64,000 bases of DNA from G963677445 sp963677445 (GTDB lineage: Bacteria > Bacteroidota > Ignavibacteria > Ignavibacteriales > Melioribacteraceae): positions 62,001 through 126,000 of the forward strand of contig CAXXGF010000061.1 in NCBI GenBank assembly GCA_963677445.2, given 5' to 3'. The position numbers and the translations under genes were made by a program. This document shows, one piece after another, positions 50,530-60,799 of this stretch. The notes under the pieces were generated by a model, which searched no databases, was not told the origin of the DNA, and saw only the letters and a list, made by a program, of their open reading frames with translations. Each line of letters begins with the position of its first letter. Position 1 is the first letter of the stretch.

Positions 50530-51835
50530 AGGGTGTAAAATATTTTGTGTAAATGGAAAGCATCTAGATGAAAGGCTTCAGCCTTTCATCAAAAAAAAAT
50601 AGAGAGCTGAGAAAAAATGAATGACCAATTACGAACAGGCATACTCCATTTTTTACTTAGATCAATATAAGAAAGATAAAGTATTTTAAGCAAGGCATCA
50701 TCATTAGGGAGCAAACTTTTTGACTTAGTAACTTTTCTAAACTGTCTGTGAACATTTTCAACAGGGTTAGTTGTATAAATAAGAGTTCTTATTTCTTCAG
50801 GATACTTAAAGTAAACAGAGAGATTCGCCCAGTTTTTTCTCCATGAATTTATCGGGTAAGGATTTTTTTTACCCCATTTAGCTTCAAGATTATCAAGCTC
50901 GGCAAGGGCAGATTTTTCAGTTGGAGCTTTGTAAACTAACTTAAGATCATTCAAAAATTCTTTCTGGTTTTTAGAAGCAACGTATTTTATTGTGTTACGG
51001 ATTTGGTGAATAACACACTGTTGAACCTGGCATTCAGGGAACACAGACTCAATTGCTTCAGGAAATCCTTTAAGGCCATCAACACAAGAAATAAGAATAT
51101 CTTTAACGCCTCTGTTGCGTAATTCGGTAAGAATAGCCAACCAGAAATTAGCCCCTTCAGCTTCACCGATCCAGAGCCCCAGAAGGTCCTTATGTCCTTC
51201 TAAATCAACTCCAAGGCATGTATAAGCAGCTTTTGAAACAACTTTGCCTTCCAGCCTCACTTTATAGTGAATAGCGTCAAAATAGACGATTGTGTAGATA
51301 TCCTGAAGTGGTCGATCCTGCCATTGCCTGGCATGATCTACCATGGCATTTGTGATATTAGAAATAGTTGCGGGAGAGATATCAAGACCATATATCTCTT
51401 CTATATGAGATTGTATATCACGGGTTGTCATTCCTTTAGCATACATTGATATTATTTTATCCTCTATGGGTCCAACAGTTCTTTTGTATTTTTCAACCAA
51501 TATCGGATCAAATGTAGAATTACGGTCTCTTGGTATATTTATCTCTAACTTACCATTTTCGGATATTATTGTTTTGCTTCTTTTTCCATTTCTGCTATTC
51601 CCGCTATTATTTCCGATCGGGGAATCTTTCGGGTAGCCCAGATGATTAGTTAACTCCGCATCAAGGAGTTTCTCAATAGAGGATTTAATAAGTTTTTTAA
51701 TCGCCCCGTTTTTACCCATCAGGTCATCATAGGACTTTACGTTTTCCAAATCAGCCATAAGCTGGTCCAAAACTTCTTGTGGTAATTTCAAAATAACTCC
51801 TGTATAAATGATTTTTAAATATACTCATTTGAGGC
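50527..51835. mobile_element. IS256-type insertion element, right end unclear
   Basis: The left boundary is placed at GAGAGGGTGTAAAATATTTT, which has the look of IS256-family ends and interrupts the AraC frame. A matching inverted copy is not seen right of the transposase (51792-51840), where different DNA begins (CTTTCTGGCCCCAC), so the right end may be deleted or rearranged. Confidence 0.55.
50589..51791 (-). CDS. IS256 family transposase
   Basis: 400 residues, full family length. The DDE residues are in VYFDAIHYKV, SCVDGLKGFPEAIE and TTNPVENVHRQF. Conserved CQVQQCVIHQIRN and MTTRDIQSHIEEIYG are present. The gene looks intact, so the element may still be active if its ends are functional. 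Confidence 0.92.
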   Translation of the reverse strand: MKLPQEVLDQLMADLENVKSYDDLMGKNGAIKKLIKSSIEKLLDAELTNHLGYPKDSPIGNNSGNSRNGKRSKTIISENGKLEINIPRDRNSTFDPILVEKYKRTVGPIEDKIISMYAKGMTTRDIQSHIEEIYGLDISPATISNITNAMVDHARQWQDRPLQDIYTIVYFDAIHYKVRLEGKVVSKAAYTCLGVDLEGHKDLLGLWIGEAEGANFWLAILTELRNRGVKDILISCVDGLKGFPEAIESVFPECQVQQCVIHQIRNTIKYVASKNQKEFLNDLKLVYKAPTEKSALAELDNLEAKWGKKNPYPINSWRKNWANLSVYFKYPEEIRTLIYTTNPVENVHRQFRKVTKSKSLLPNDDALLKILYLSYIDLSKKWSMPVRNWSFIFSQLSIFF

Positions 51836-52382
51836 TTTCTGGCCCCACAAATTTTTCGCGACGGGGGGAAAGGAAATATTTCCTTATCCGTCCTTTGGGC
51901 TAAAGCCCTGTAAGGCTGGTTACTTTGCGCTTGAACTCCGGCCTAAAGGCGCGGAGTTATTTTAAATCTCTGACTTCTTCCCCTTTAGGGTGTTTTTCTC
52001 AAGCTCTGCCTGGGGAAAATTTTGGGCTTTTATTGAAATCCATTCGGGTTTCTTTGCAAGAAAATTAGTGTGATGGTAAATGATTGTTGAAAATCAAAGT
52101 CAGTCCCGGCGCATGTTTCGATTACCCGCGGAGTGTAAACATCCCGGTTATTTAATTCCGTAAATGATAAAACAGTATTTCCTGTAAAAAAATAACGGCA
52201 GTTTTTTACTGATGAAATACAAAATATGATCGGTTTCTTACTACCCGGTTTGGCAATTTAACTCCGAAAGTGATATATTAAAAATGAAAGGAGACTGAAA
52301 AAACGACAGACTGATATATTCCGGCACAATTAATACAACAAATCATATGGTGTTAATTTGTTGAAGAGAACCAGAGGAAATC
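51836..52382. repeat. Intergenic repeats R2 and R3
   Basis: R2 is present in inverted orientation at about 51870-51970 (GGGCTAAAGCCCTGTAAGGC, GGCCTAAAGGCGCGGAGTTA), matching copies at 31455, 31930 and 36700 on the other strand. R3 follows at about 51975-52020 (CCCCTTTAGGGTG, CAAGCTCTGCCTGGGGAAAA), matching 23825. AGAGGAAATC before 52383 is the kinase ribosome binding site. Confidence 0.7.
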
Positions 52383-55300
52383 ATGGGAAAGGAACAAAAC
52401 AGGCTGAAGCAGCTTGAAAAAGAAAACCGGAACTTAAATGATCGCCTTAAATCAAGTATTCAAAAGGCTGAAAAACTTCAGAAGTCTTTCGATTATCTGC
52501 CCGACCCGGTAATTGAAATTAATAAGAAAGATGAAAAAATTCTTTATTTAAATGTTGCCGCGAAATCACTTGGGCTGGATAATTTTAATGATATCGGCAA
52601 AAAAATCGGTATGGTGTTCCTGGCAGAAACAGCCGAAAAAATACTAAAATCAGTTAAAAAAACAACTGTTGATTCTCAAAGCGCCACCGTCAGTATAATA
52701 AATAACGGATTGGAAAAAAACTATTTTTGTATCCCCTTGTCGGTCGAAAACAGCACAAGTATAATTTTATTCAGGGAGGATTTGGAAAGCCGGGTTGATA
52801 AGAACGAGCTTCCTGAATTTCGCACGGTTGTTGATCAAAGCCCCCTCGCAATTATTATAACCGATTTAAAAAGCCATATTGAGTTTGTTAATCCTAAATT
52901 CACCGAATTAACCGGATACAGCGCCGAAGAGGTAATGGGCAAAAAAACCAACCTGCTGAAATCGGACGGTGGTCCGGCTGAACTTTATAAAGGGCTCTGG
53001 GATACAATTAATTCGGGCAGAGTCTGGAACGGAGTATTTGAGAATAAAAGGAAAAACGGAGAAGTATACTGGGAACAGGCAATTATCGGCCCCCTGTTTA
53101 ATGAGAACGGCAATAAATCAAAATATATCAAAATTGCCGAAGATGTTTCAGAATCGGTGTTAATGGAGAAAGCTCTTGATAAAAGTGAAACTTTATTGAA
53201 GGAAACTCAAAGACTTTCACATATAGGCAATTGGTCGCACGATCTTATAAAAGGTCAGATAATCTGGTCGGAAGAAAATTTTAATATTCTTGGGGTCAAA
53301 CCTCAGAAAGTGACGAAAGAACTTATCTGGTCACTTATTCATCCTGATGATAAAGATATTCTGACAGAAGCATTCAGGGAATCGGAAAAGGGAATAAATC
53401 CGATTATAATAGATTTCCGTGTAATCCGGCCCGACGGATCAACCAGGTATATACATAATCGATGGATCAGCAAATATAATTCCGGCGGAAAAGAAATATT
53501 AAGGGTCGGCACTCACCAGGATGTCACAGAGCAAAAAGTCGCGGAACTAAAAATTAAAGAAAATGAAGAAAGATTAAGAGCTCTCATTAATTCCACTCCT
53601 GATATAATTTGTTTTAAGGATGGAGAAGGCCGGTGGCTTGAAGCTAATGACGCCGATCTGGAATTATTTTCCCTGAGGGGAGTTGATTATTTTAGAAAGA
53701 CGGACGCTGAGCTGGCCGATTTTACCCATCCCCTCTATAAAGATGCCTTTTTAAATTGTATGGTTACAGATGAAAAAGCCTGGAAAGCGGGAAAAATAAC
53801 AAAGGAAGAGGAGAAAATCCCGACTCCTGATGGCTGCTACAAGGTGTATGATGTTATAAAAGTACCCCTTTTTGAAAAGGATGGAAGCAGAAAGGGACTT
53901 GTTGTTCTCGGACGTGATTTCACAGACAGAGTGAAAACAAATGAGGCTCTCAGAGCAAGCGAAAAAAAATTCAGAAAAATTTTTGAAAATACAGCCCTTG
54001 GAATAATTATAACCGACTGGAACACCGGGATAAAACAAAATAATTCTGCTTTTCAATCCCTGATCGGGTATAGTCGGGAAGAATTGTCCTCAATAGATTT
54101 TATTTCACTGATACATCCTGATGACAGGGAAAAAACAAAAAAAGAGATACAAAATCTAAAATTACAAATAATCTCTTCAGTTGAAACTGAAAACAGGTTT
54201 GTTCATAAAACTGGTGAAATAATATGGGTTAGACAGTTTATTTCCGGGCTGGATGTAAACAGCGAAAGTAAAAACAACCTGGTTTCAATATTTAGAGATA
54301 TTACCGATAATGTATATCTGGAAAAAATGCAGGAAGCAAGACTGCGGCTTATCGACTACAGTATAAATCACGACACTTCAGAGGTACTGCAAAAGTTTCT
54401 GGATGAGGCAGAACACCTCACCGAGAGTGAAATAGGATTTTATCATTTTCTTGAGGATGACCAGAAAATTATCTATCTGCAAACATGGTCGACAAATACC
54501 ATACGGCAAAATTGTAAGCTTGAAGGAGATGAGAGGCGCTATCCCGTTGAAAAAGCCGGGGTATGGGTTGACTGCATAAAAACAGGGAAACCTGTCGTTC
54601 ATAATAATTATGAAAAGCTGAAGCATAAAAAGGGAATACCCGATGGACATGTTCCCATAATAAGAGAACTGGTTGTACCTGTGAAAAGACAAAATAAAAT
54701 TCTTGCGATTCTTGGTGTAGGAAATAAAAAAAGCAATTATGTTAAAAGAGATGTTAACACCGTTCAGCAGCTCGCCGATCTTGCCTGGGAGACTATAGAA
54801 AGAAAAAGAGCTGAGGAGCTGCTGAGGGATAATGAGAACAGATACCGCACTCTTGTTGACAGCTCAAATGACGCTATCTTTTTCTACCTGCCTGAGGAAG
54901 GGTTTGTTGAGGTTAACGAGGTGGCATGTAAAAGACTTGGTTATACAAAAGATGAATTCAGAAAAATGCATCCTCAGGATGTCAACACACCTGAATTTGC
55001 CGATACAGTTCAAAACAGGATAGATATCCTTATGAAGGAAGGAGAACTGCTGCATGAAGGAGCTCATGTCGCGCGGAACGGGAAAATATTTCCTGTAGAA
55101 GTGAGTTCAAAAGTTGTTGATTTTGATGGTAAAAAAGCTATTCTGGCATTTGTGAGAGATATTACCGAGCGCAAAAAAGCTGAGCAGGAATTAACTGAAT
55201 ATCGCGAACATCTCGAAAAGCTTGTTAAGGAACGCACAAGTGAGCTTGAAGCGTTTACTTATTCAGTTTCACATGATTTAAGAGCTCCCCTGCGTGCGAT

Positions 55301-55907
55301 AGACGGGTTTTCTAAATTTATTGAAAATGATTATTCATCTCAGCTTGATGAAGAAGGAAAAAGATATATTGAAGTCATAAGGCAAAACACAATAAAAATG
55401 GACAGGCTGATAACCGATCTCCTGAAGCTGTCACGGTTATCGAGAGAGAATCTGAATTTTGTGAGATTAAATATGAAAGCTCTCGCCCGTTCAATGTACC
55501 AGGAGGTTGCTACAATATCGGAAAAGGATCAATTTGATATTTTTATTGAAGATATTCCTGACGCAAATGGAGATGCTACAACCATTAAACAGGTTTGGAT
55601 TAACCTTATCGGTAACGCGTTAAAATACAGCTCAAAATCGGGGGTGAAAAAAATTGAGATTGGTTACCGGGAAGCTATAAGCGAGAATGTCTATTACGTA
55701 AAAGATTATGGAATTGGATTTGATCCGCAATATAAAAGAAAGCTTTTCAACGTTTTTCAAAGGCTCCACAAAGAAACTGATTACAAAGGTTCGGGAATCG
55801 GGCTGGCGATTGTTAAGATGATAATCGGGAAACACAAAGGAACAGTATGGGCTGAAAGTGAACCTGATAAAGGGGCTGTATTTTATTTCACCCTGCCGAA
55901 ATCCTGA
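52383..55907 (+). CDS. Multi-PAS/GAF sensor histidine kinase
   Basis: 1174 residues, soluble. N-terminal coiled coil (about 5-40), a PAS-like unit, PAS (AIIITDLKSHIEFVNPKFTEL), PAS (SHIGNWSHDLIKGQIIWSEENFNIL), PAS (TPDIICFKDGEGRWLEAND), PAS (ALGIIITDWNTGIKQNN), GAF, PAS, HisKA (SVSHDLRAPLRAIDGF) and HATPase (NLIGNALKYS, DYGIGFDP, GSGIGLAIVKMI). The start is preceded by AGAGGAAATC. It lies 60 bases upstream of the REC-PAS kinase, likely one phosphorelay. Confidence 0.88.
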   Translation: MGKEQNRLKQLEKENRNLNDRLKSSIQKAEKLQKSFDYLPDPVIEINKKDEKILYLNVAAKSLGLDNFNDIGKKIGMVFLAETAEKILKSVKKTTVDSQSATVSIINNGLEKNYFCIPLSVENSTSIILFREDLESRVDKNELPEFRTVVDQSPLAIIITDLKSHIEFVNPKFTELTGYSAEEVMGKKTNLLKSDGGPAELYKGLWDTINSGRVWNGVFENKRKNGEVYWEQAIIGPLFNENGNKSKYIKIAEDVSESVLMEKALDKSETLLKETQRLSHIGNWSHDLIKGQIIWSEENFNILGVKPQKVTKELIWSLIHPDDKDILTEAFRESEKGINPIIIDFRVIRPDGSTRYIHNRWISKYNSGGKEILRVGTHQDVTEQKVAELKIKENEERLRALINSTPDIICFKDGEGRWLEANDADLELFSLRGVDYFRKTDAELADFTHPLYKDAFLNCMVTDEKAWKAGKITKEEEKIPTPDGCYKVYDVIKVPLFEKDGSRKGLVVLGRDFTDRVKTNEALRASEKKFRKIFENTALGIIITDWNTGIKQNNSAFQSLIGYSREELSSIDFISLIHPDDREKTKKEIQNLKLQIISSVETENRFVHKTGEIIWVRQFISGLDVNSESKNNLVSIFRDITDNVYLEKMQEARLRLIDYSINHDTSEVLQKFLDEAEHLTESEIGFYHFLEDDQKIIYLQTWSTNTIRQNCKLEGDERRYPVEKAGVWVDCIKTGKPVVHNNYEKLKHKKGIPDGHVPIIRELVVPVKRQNKILAILGVGNKKSNYVKRDVNTVQQLADLAWETIERKRAEELLRDNENRYRTLVDSSNDAIFFYLPEEGFVEVNEVACKRLGYTKDEFRKMHPQDVNTPEFADTVQNRIDILMKEGELLHEGAHVARNGKIFPVEVSSKVVDFDGKKAILAFVRDITERKKAEQELTEYREHLEKLVKERTSELEAFTYSVSHDLRAPLRAIDGFSKFIENDYSSQLDEEGKRYIEVIRQNTIKMDRLITDLLKLSRLSRENLNFVRLNMKALARSMYQEVATISEKDQFDIFIEDIPDANGDATTIKQVWINLIGNALKYSSKSGVKKIEIGYREAISENVYYVKDYGIGFDPQYKRKLFNVFQRLHKETDYKGSGIGLAIVKMIIGKHKGTVWAESEPDKGAVFYFTLPKS

Positions 55908-55967
55908 TTACTGCGGAAATAGTAATGTTATGAGATAAATAAAATAGCTCAAATAAATTGATAGATT

Positions 55968-58007
55968 ATGGTATATAGTAAAACACACCGGATATTATTT
56001 TTAGAGGATGTCTCAACTGACAGAGAGATTGCGGAAAGGCTTCTTAAAGATAACGGGATTTCTTTTGTGTCGGAATGTGTGGAAACGGAAGAGGAATTCA
56101 GACAGATGCTCGCTGAATTCGATCCCACAATAATATTATCTGATTATATGATGCCAACTTTCGATGGAATGAGAGCATTAAAGATAGCGCTGGCCGAAAG
56201 ACCAGATTTACCTTTTATCATACTTACCGGATCGCTCAATGAAGATATTGCCGTTGAATGTATGAAAGCGGGAGCGGATGATTATGTAATTAAACAAAAT
56301 CTCAAAAGGCTTATTCCGGCTGTTCATTCCGCTATCAGGAGAAAAGAGTTAATCGCGGCGCAGAAGGAATCGGAAATCAGGCTGCGGGAAAGTGAGAGTA
56401 AATACCGCTCCCTTATTGAAAACTCCAATGACGCCATATACCTTCTTTATAACCGAAGATTTGAAATAATAAATCATAAATTTATTGAGATGTTTGAATA
56501 CTCGCATGAGGATGTAAACCAACCTGGTTTCGACTTTATTCAACTTGTATCACCTAAAAGCAAAAATATTATTGAAGAGAGAGTAGCGCAGGTGGACAGG
56601 GGAATTAAAATATCTCCGAAGTATGAATTTACCGCGATCTCAAAAAGCGGCAATGAAATTGAAGTAGAGGTTTCAGTCTCTTATCTGCCATATAAAAAAG
56701 GGACGGCGGTCCATGGTATTATAAGGGATATTACAGAACGCAAGAGAGCTGAAAAACAGTTGAATATCCAGGCATTATTAAGAAAACTCATGATTGAATT
56801 ATCTTCAGAGTTTATAAACCTGCCACTCAATCAGCTCGAACCGGCTATAAACCGGGCTCTCGCGAAAATCGGCGGTTTTGTTGATGCCGACAGATGTTAT
56901 ATTTTTGAATATAACTTTGAAAAACAGATTCTGACAAATACTTATGAATGGAGCCGTGACGGCAACCATTCTCAAAAAAATAGTTTACAGGATATCCCGC
57001 TTGAAATGATTCCCGAGTGGGTGGAAGCGCATAAAAACGGTAAAACTCTCTTTTGGGAAGATATTGAATCAATTACCCGGAGCGGCATAAAAAAAATTCT
57101 TCAGCCCATTGGAGTAAAGAGCATCCTCTCGCTGCCCATGATGGATAACAAAGAATGTATCGGTTTTGTCGGTTTTGAGTATATCTCAAAAAGTCACTCC
57201 TATTCAGAAAGCGAATGGCAGATTTTAAAAATATTTGCCCAGATGATGGTCAATATTAAAATACGCAAAAACTTTGAACTGGAACTTATTCTTTCCAAGG
57301 AAAAAGCTGAAAAATCGGAAAAGCTAAAAACGGAATTTCTCAGCCAGATGTCACACGAGATAAGAACTCCGATAAATATTATTTTAAGCTACCTTTCACT
57401 ATTGCGGGATGAATATGAAATTGACAACAATGATGATATTCCGGCCATATTTCAAAGTATCGGTACGGCATCTGAAAGAATAATAAGGACTATTGATTTA
57501 ATACTTAATATGTCCGAAATACAGGCGGGCAGTTATGAATCAAAACCGGTAAAGATTAATCTTCATGAACTTATTACTTCAACAATTAAGGAATTTTTAC
57601 CGCAGGCGGGAAGAAAAAACCTGAAATTCAATTATTTCGAAAATATTCCCGAGTCCGATATACTCGCGGATAAATATTCAGTGAACCAGATTTTGCAAAA
57701 CCTGATAGATAACGCGATTAAATATACAAACGAGGGGAGTGTCACAGTTTCGATTAATGATGCAGATAATAAAATTTCGGTCAGTATTAAAGACACCGGC
57801 ATTGGTATTTCTGAAGAATATATCCCCAGTCTTTTTGAGCCTTTTTCGCAGGAAGAACAGGGATATACAAGAAAATTTGAAGGAAACGGCCTGGGTCTGG
57901 CCCTGGTTAAAAAATACTGCGATATAAATAATGCTGAAATTTCCGTTAAATCCGGCAAAGGAAAGGGAACGGAATTTTTAGTTTTTTTCAGCAAAAAAAG
58001 TGAGTAA
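55968..58007 (+). CDS. Hybrid REC-PAS-GAF sensor kinase
   Basis: 679 residues. REC domain 1-125 with acceptor Asp 59 (IILSDYMMP) and ILTGS. PAS (DAIYLLYNRRFEIINHKFIEMF), GAF, HisKA (SQMSHEIRTPINIILSY) and HATPase (NLIDNAIKYTN, DTGIGISEE, FEGNGLGLALVKKYC). The REC at the N-terminus suits reception of phosphate from the neighbouring kinase. Confidence 0.88.
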   Translation: MVYSKTHRILFLEDVSTDREIAERLLKDNGISFVSECVETEEEFRQMLAEFDPTIILSDYMMPTFDGMRALKIALAERPDLPFIILTGSLNEDIAVECMKAGADDYVIKQNLKRLIPAVHSAIRRKELIAAQKESEIRLRESESKYRSLIENSNDAIYLLYNRRFEIINHKFIEMFEYSHEDVNQPGFDFIQLVSPKSKNIIEERVAQVDRGIKISPKYEFTAISKSGNEIEVEVSVSYLPYKKGTAVHGIIRDITERKRAEKQLNIQALLRKLMIELSSEFINLPLNQLEPAINRALAKIGGFVDADRCYIFEYNFEKQILTNTYEWSRDGNHSQKNSLQDIPLEMIPEWVEAHKNGKTLFWEDIESITRSGIKKILQPIGVKSILSLPMMDNKECIGFVGFEYISKSHSYSESEWQILKIFAQMMVNIKIRKNFELELILSKEKAEKSEKLKTEFLSQMSHEIRTPINIILSYLSLLRDEYEIDNNDDIPAIFQSIGTASERIIRTIDLILNMSEIQAGSYESKPVKINLHELITSTIKEFLPQAGRKNLKFNYFENIPESDILADKYSVNQILQNLIDNAIKYTNEGSVTVSINDADNKISVSIKDTGIGISEEYIPSLFEPFSQEEQGYTRKFEGNGLGLALVKKYCDINNAEISVKSGKGKGTEFLVFFSKKSE

Positions 58008-58131
58008 AAATTATTTGATGATCTAGAAATATTTGCCAATTTTTTTATATTTAATTCTTAGTCATATTATACTTTGAATTTAATAACATTTGTTGTCACT
58101 GTTATTAGTAAAAATTTTTATGGAGGGATCT

Positions 58132-58935
58132 ATGAGGATAGTTTTCATACTTTTTGTTTCAGTCTCATTATACGCGCAGGAAGCCGACTGGCAAAGAATA
58201 AGTCCTTTGTATACCGATGATTTTGCAACCATCTATTTTCACGATTCCTTAATTGGTTGGACTGCCGGAAGAAATGGTTCGATTTATAAAACCACCGACG
58301 GAGGCAATACCTGGGATAAAAAGGAAGATGCTGTTGATTGGGGCAAATGGACAATAAGTTTTGCTGACAGCCTTAACGGATGGGTGGCCGGAAGCAGGTT
58401 TATTAAAAAAACTACTAATGGGGGAGACAGTTGGTCTTCACAAATAATTTCCGGTTACCACAGTTTTACTGATATATTCGCTTTGACAAAAGATTGTGTA
58501 TGGGTTTTGAATGAATATAATTGGTGTTTTAAAACGACAGATGGCGGGAATAGTTGGCAGGAATTTTTTTATGGTGAATATGTTTATGGGGTGGATATAC
58601 AATTCGTTGATGAAAATACAGGATGGATATTGGGGAATGGACTCATAAAAACAACAGATGGAGGAGAAACATGGAATAATCAAAATTTCAGCCCAGCTGT
58701 TAGTACTTTGGATATGCAATTTATTGATTCTTTGCAAGGGTGGATATGTACATCTGATTCCGTAGTCTTTTATACTTCGGATGGAGGGGAAAACTGGGCA
58801 GATCGTTCCCTTAATCAGTCTGGTTATATTGCAAATTTGTACTTCCTTGATGAAAATATTGGCTGGGTTGTTTGTGAATATGGAGAAGTATTTAAACTAC
58901 AACTCCGAACTGGATACGTAATAGAATTTTTATAA
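58132..58935 (+). CDS. YCF48/BNR-repeat secreted protein, N-terminal part (split gene)
   Basis: Start ATG at 58132 with GGAGG at 58122 (a TTG 42 bases upstream is less likely). Signal peptide RIVFILFVSVSLYAQ, then repeats of the form DSLIGWTAGRNGSIYKTTDGGNTW, each a YCF48/sialidase-like beta-propeller blade. The frame ends at VFKLQLRTGYVIEFL where a MITE-like insertion begins; before it, GEVFK is followed in the second half by TTNGGISWEKH. The reading would continue uninterrupted without the insertion. Confidence 0.8.
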   Translation: MRIVFILFVSVSLYAQEADWQRISPLYTDDFATIYFHDSLIGWTAGRNGSIYKTTDGGNTWDKKEDAVDWGKWTISFADSLNGWVAGSRFIKKTTNGGDSWSSQIISGYHSFTDIFALTKDCVWVLNEYNWCFKTTDGGNSWQEFFYGEYVYGVDIQFVDENTGWILGNGLIKTTDGGETWNNQNFSPAVSTLDMQFIDSLQGWICTSDSVVFYTSDGGENWADRSLNQSGYIANLYFLDENIGWVVCEYGEVFKLQLRTGYVIEFL

Positions 58936-59101
58936 CTTATTGTTTATTATATCATTATATGTATTTTAATAAAATCAACATATTACGTAAATACGCCATA
59001 TGTTATAATTGTGACATATTGCAAAATGTTTGAAAAATGACTATAATGGTCAAAAATTCTCATTCCATTTTTCTTATTACGTAAATATTCCGGAGTTACA
59101 G
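58901..59101. mobile_element. MITE-like insertion of about 200 bases
   Basis: Left end AACTCCGAACTGGATACGTA and the inverse of the right end AACTCCGGAATATTTACGTA are matching inverted ends. Direct copies TTTAAACTAC (58891-58900) and TTTAAAACTAC (59102-59112) flank it. There is no coding capacity. Removing it with one direct copy rebuilds GEVFKTTNGG in the host gene. An internal ATTACGTAAATA copy is near 58983. Confidence 0.7.
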
Positions 59102-60700
59102 TTTAAAACTACAAATGGTGGTATCAGCTGGGAAAAACATGAGTGTTTAACCAATCCAATGAATTTCCTCCGCTCGATCCATTTCGAGGATAATAATACT
59201 GGCTGGATTGCTGGAGAAAACGGTTTGATTTTAAAAACAACTGATGGAGGCAGTTCCTGGTTTAATCTCACAGCGATAACAACCTGGGAAATATATGATA
59301 TTTTTTTCCCTGCCAATGATGTCGGTTATATTTGCGGTGTATCAGGAGAATTCTACAAAACAACCGATTCTGGTGAATCTTGGAATTTTATTGAAACAGG
59401 TTTGGATCATTCTTTAATTAGTATTCATTTTCCGGATATTGCGAATGGTTGGGTTGGAGCCGGTTATGGAACGATTCTTCATACTTCTGATGGAGGAAAT
59501 ACATGGGAAATCCAGAATACTAATCTTGGTGAAGGTATAGTTAGTTTGCATTTTGCGGATGAAAATTCAGGATGGGCAATCAGCGGCCATAGCGCGGTTA
59601 TAAATTCCACCAATGGAGGAATCACCTGGGAGAATAAAACTCCTGATGGAGCAACTAATTTAAATGCACTTTTTCCGATAAATTCGTCTAAATGCTGGGT
59701 TGTGGGTGATGACGGAAAAATATATCATACAAGGAATGGGGGAATTGAATGGACTGAGCAAGTTTCTAACACGATAAAAAATTTGTACAGCATTCATTTT
59801 CTTGACAGTCTTCGTGGATGTGTTGGCGGCGGCAATAGCACGATTCTCCGGACGAACAATGGAGGGGATAATTGGGAATTGGCTGAGGTAAGTCATAATT
59901 GGGCTTATCCGGTTTATTCAATATTTCTTACTGGTGAAGATTTTGGATGGGCGCTTTCAACTGATGGTGTCTTTTACAGTAATGACAGTTGGAAAAACTG
60001 GACATATCAGTTAATACATGACTATCCATCCTTTAAATCAATACATTTTTCCGATTTGAATCATGGCTGGGTCGCCGGACCGCTGGGTTATGTATTTAAA
60101 ACCGAAAATGGCGGCATTATAGTCCCCGTAGAGCTTACTTTTTTCGGCTCTTCGGTAAATGGCAACCTCGTAACTCTTGAATGGGACACCGCGACCGAAC
60201 TGAATAATTTTGGTTTTGAAGTTGAAAGAACGAACGTTTCCGAGAAAAAAAATGAAATCGCCGCATGGAAAAAACTTGGTTTTATTTCAGGCGCGGGAAC
60301 AACAACTTTGCCTCAAAGTTATTCTTTCGTAGATAAAAATGTAGCGGCGGGAAAATATCTTTATCGCCTGAAACAAATTGATAATGATGGAAGATATGAA
60401 TACTCGGATAATATTGAAGCGATAGTTACAACACCGGCGGAATTTTCACTCGGGCAGAATTATCCCAATCCCTTTAATCCGGCAACACATATAAATTATT
60501 CAATTACCGAGCCCGGAAAGGTAACGCTGAAGGTATTTGATTCTGTGGGAAGGGAAGTAAAAACCCTCCTGGAAAATTTTCAGGAAGCGGGCAGATATGA
60601 GATTGTTTTTGACGCGCAAGGCCTCGCCAATGGAATATATATTTATTCGCTGAACTCAGGTGATAAAAAGCTGACAAAAAAAATGCTGCTGCTGAAGTAG
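59030..60700 (+). CDS. YCF48-repeat protein with T9SS sorting domain, C-terminal part
   Basis: About 556 residues in frame, the first 20 or so encoded by the insertion. Many YCF48 blades (LILKTTDGGSSWF, ILHTSDGGNTWEIQ) are followed by an FN3-like segment (VELTFFGSSVNGNLVTLEWD) and the T9SS type A tail (FSLGQNYPNPFNPATHI ... KKMLLLK). With the N-terminal part it would make a secreted, surface-attached protein of about 830 residues. Likely cargo of the type IX system. Confidence 0.85.
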   Translation: MKNDYNGQKFSFHFSYYVNIPELQFKTTNGGISWEKHECLTNPMNFLRSIHFEDNNTGWIAGENGLILKTTDGGSSWFNLTAITTWEIYDIFFPANDVGYICGVSGEFYKTTDSGESWNFIETGLDHSLISIHFPDIANGWVGAGYGTILHTSDGGNTWEIQNTNLGEGIVSLHFADENSGWAISGHSAVINSTNGGITWENKTPDGATNLNALFPINSSKCWVVGDDGKIYHTRNGGIEWTEQVSNTIKNLYSIHFLDSLRGCVGGGNSTILRTNNGGDNWELAEVSHNWAYPVYSIFLTGEDFGWALSTDGVFYSNDSWKNWTYQLIHDYPSFKSIHFSDLNHGWVAGPLGYVFKTENGGIIVPVELTFFGSSVNGNLVTLEWDTATELNNFGFEVERTNVSEKKNEIAAWKKLGFISGAGTTTLPQSYSFVDKNVAAGKYLYRLKQIDNDGRYEYSDNIEAIVTTPAEFSLGQNYPNPFNPATHINYSITEPGKVTLKVFDSVGREVKTLLENFQEAGRYEIVFDAQGLANGIYIYSLNSGDKKLTKKMLLLK

Positions 60701-60799
60701 TTTATCATTATTTATTTTTGGCAGATACGGAGAAATTTGTGACCTGAAATACAGGAATATGTTCGTTTAAATATTTATATTTAAGTTTCGATAATTATT

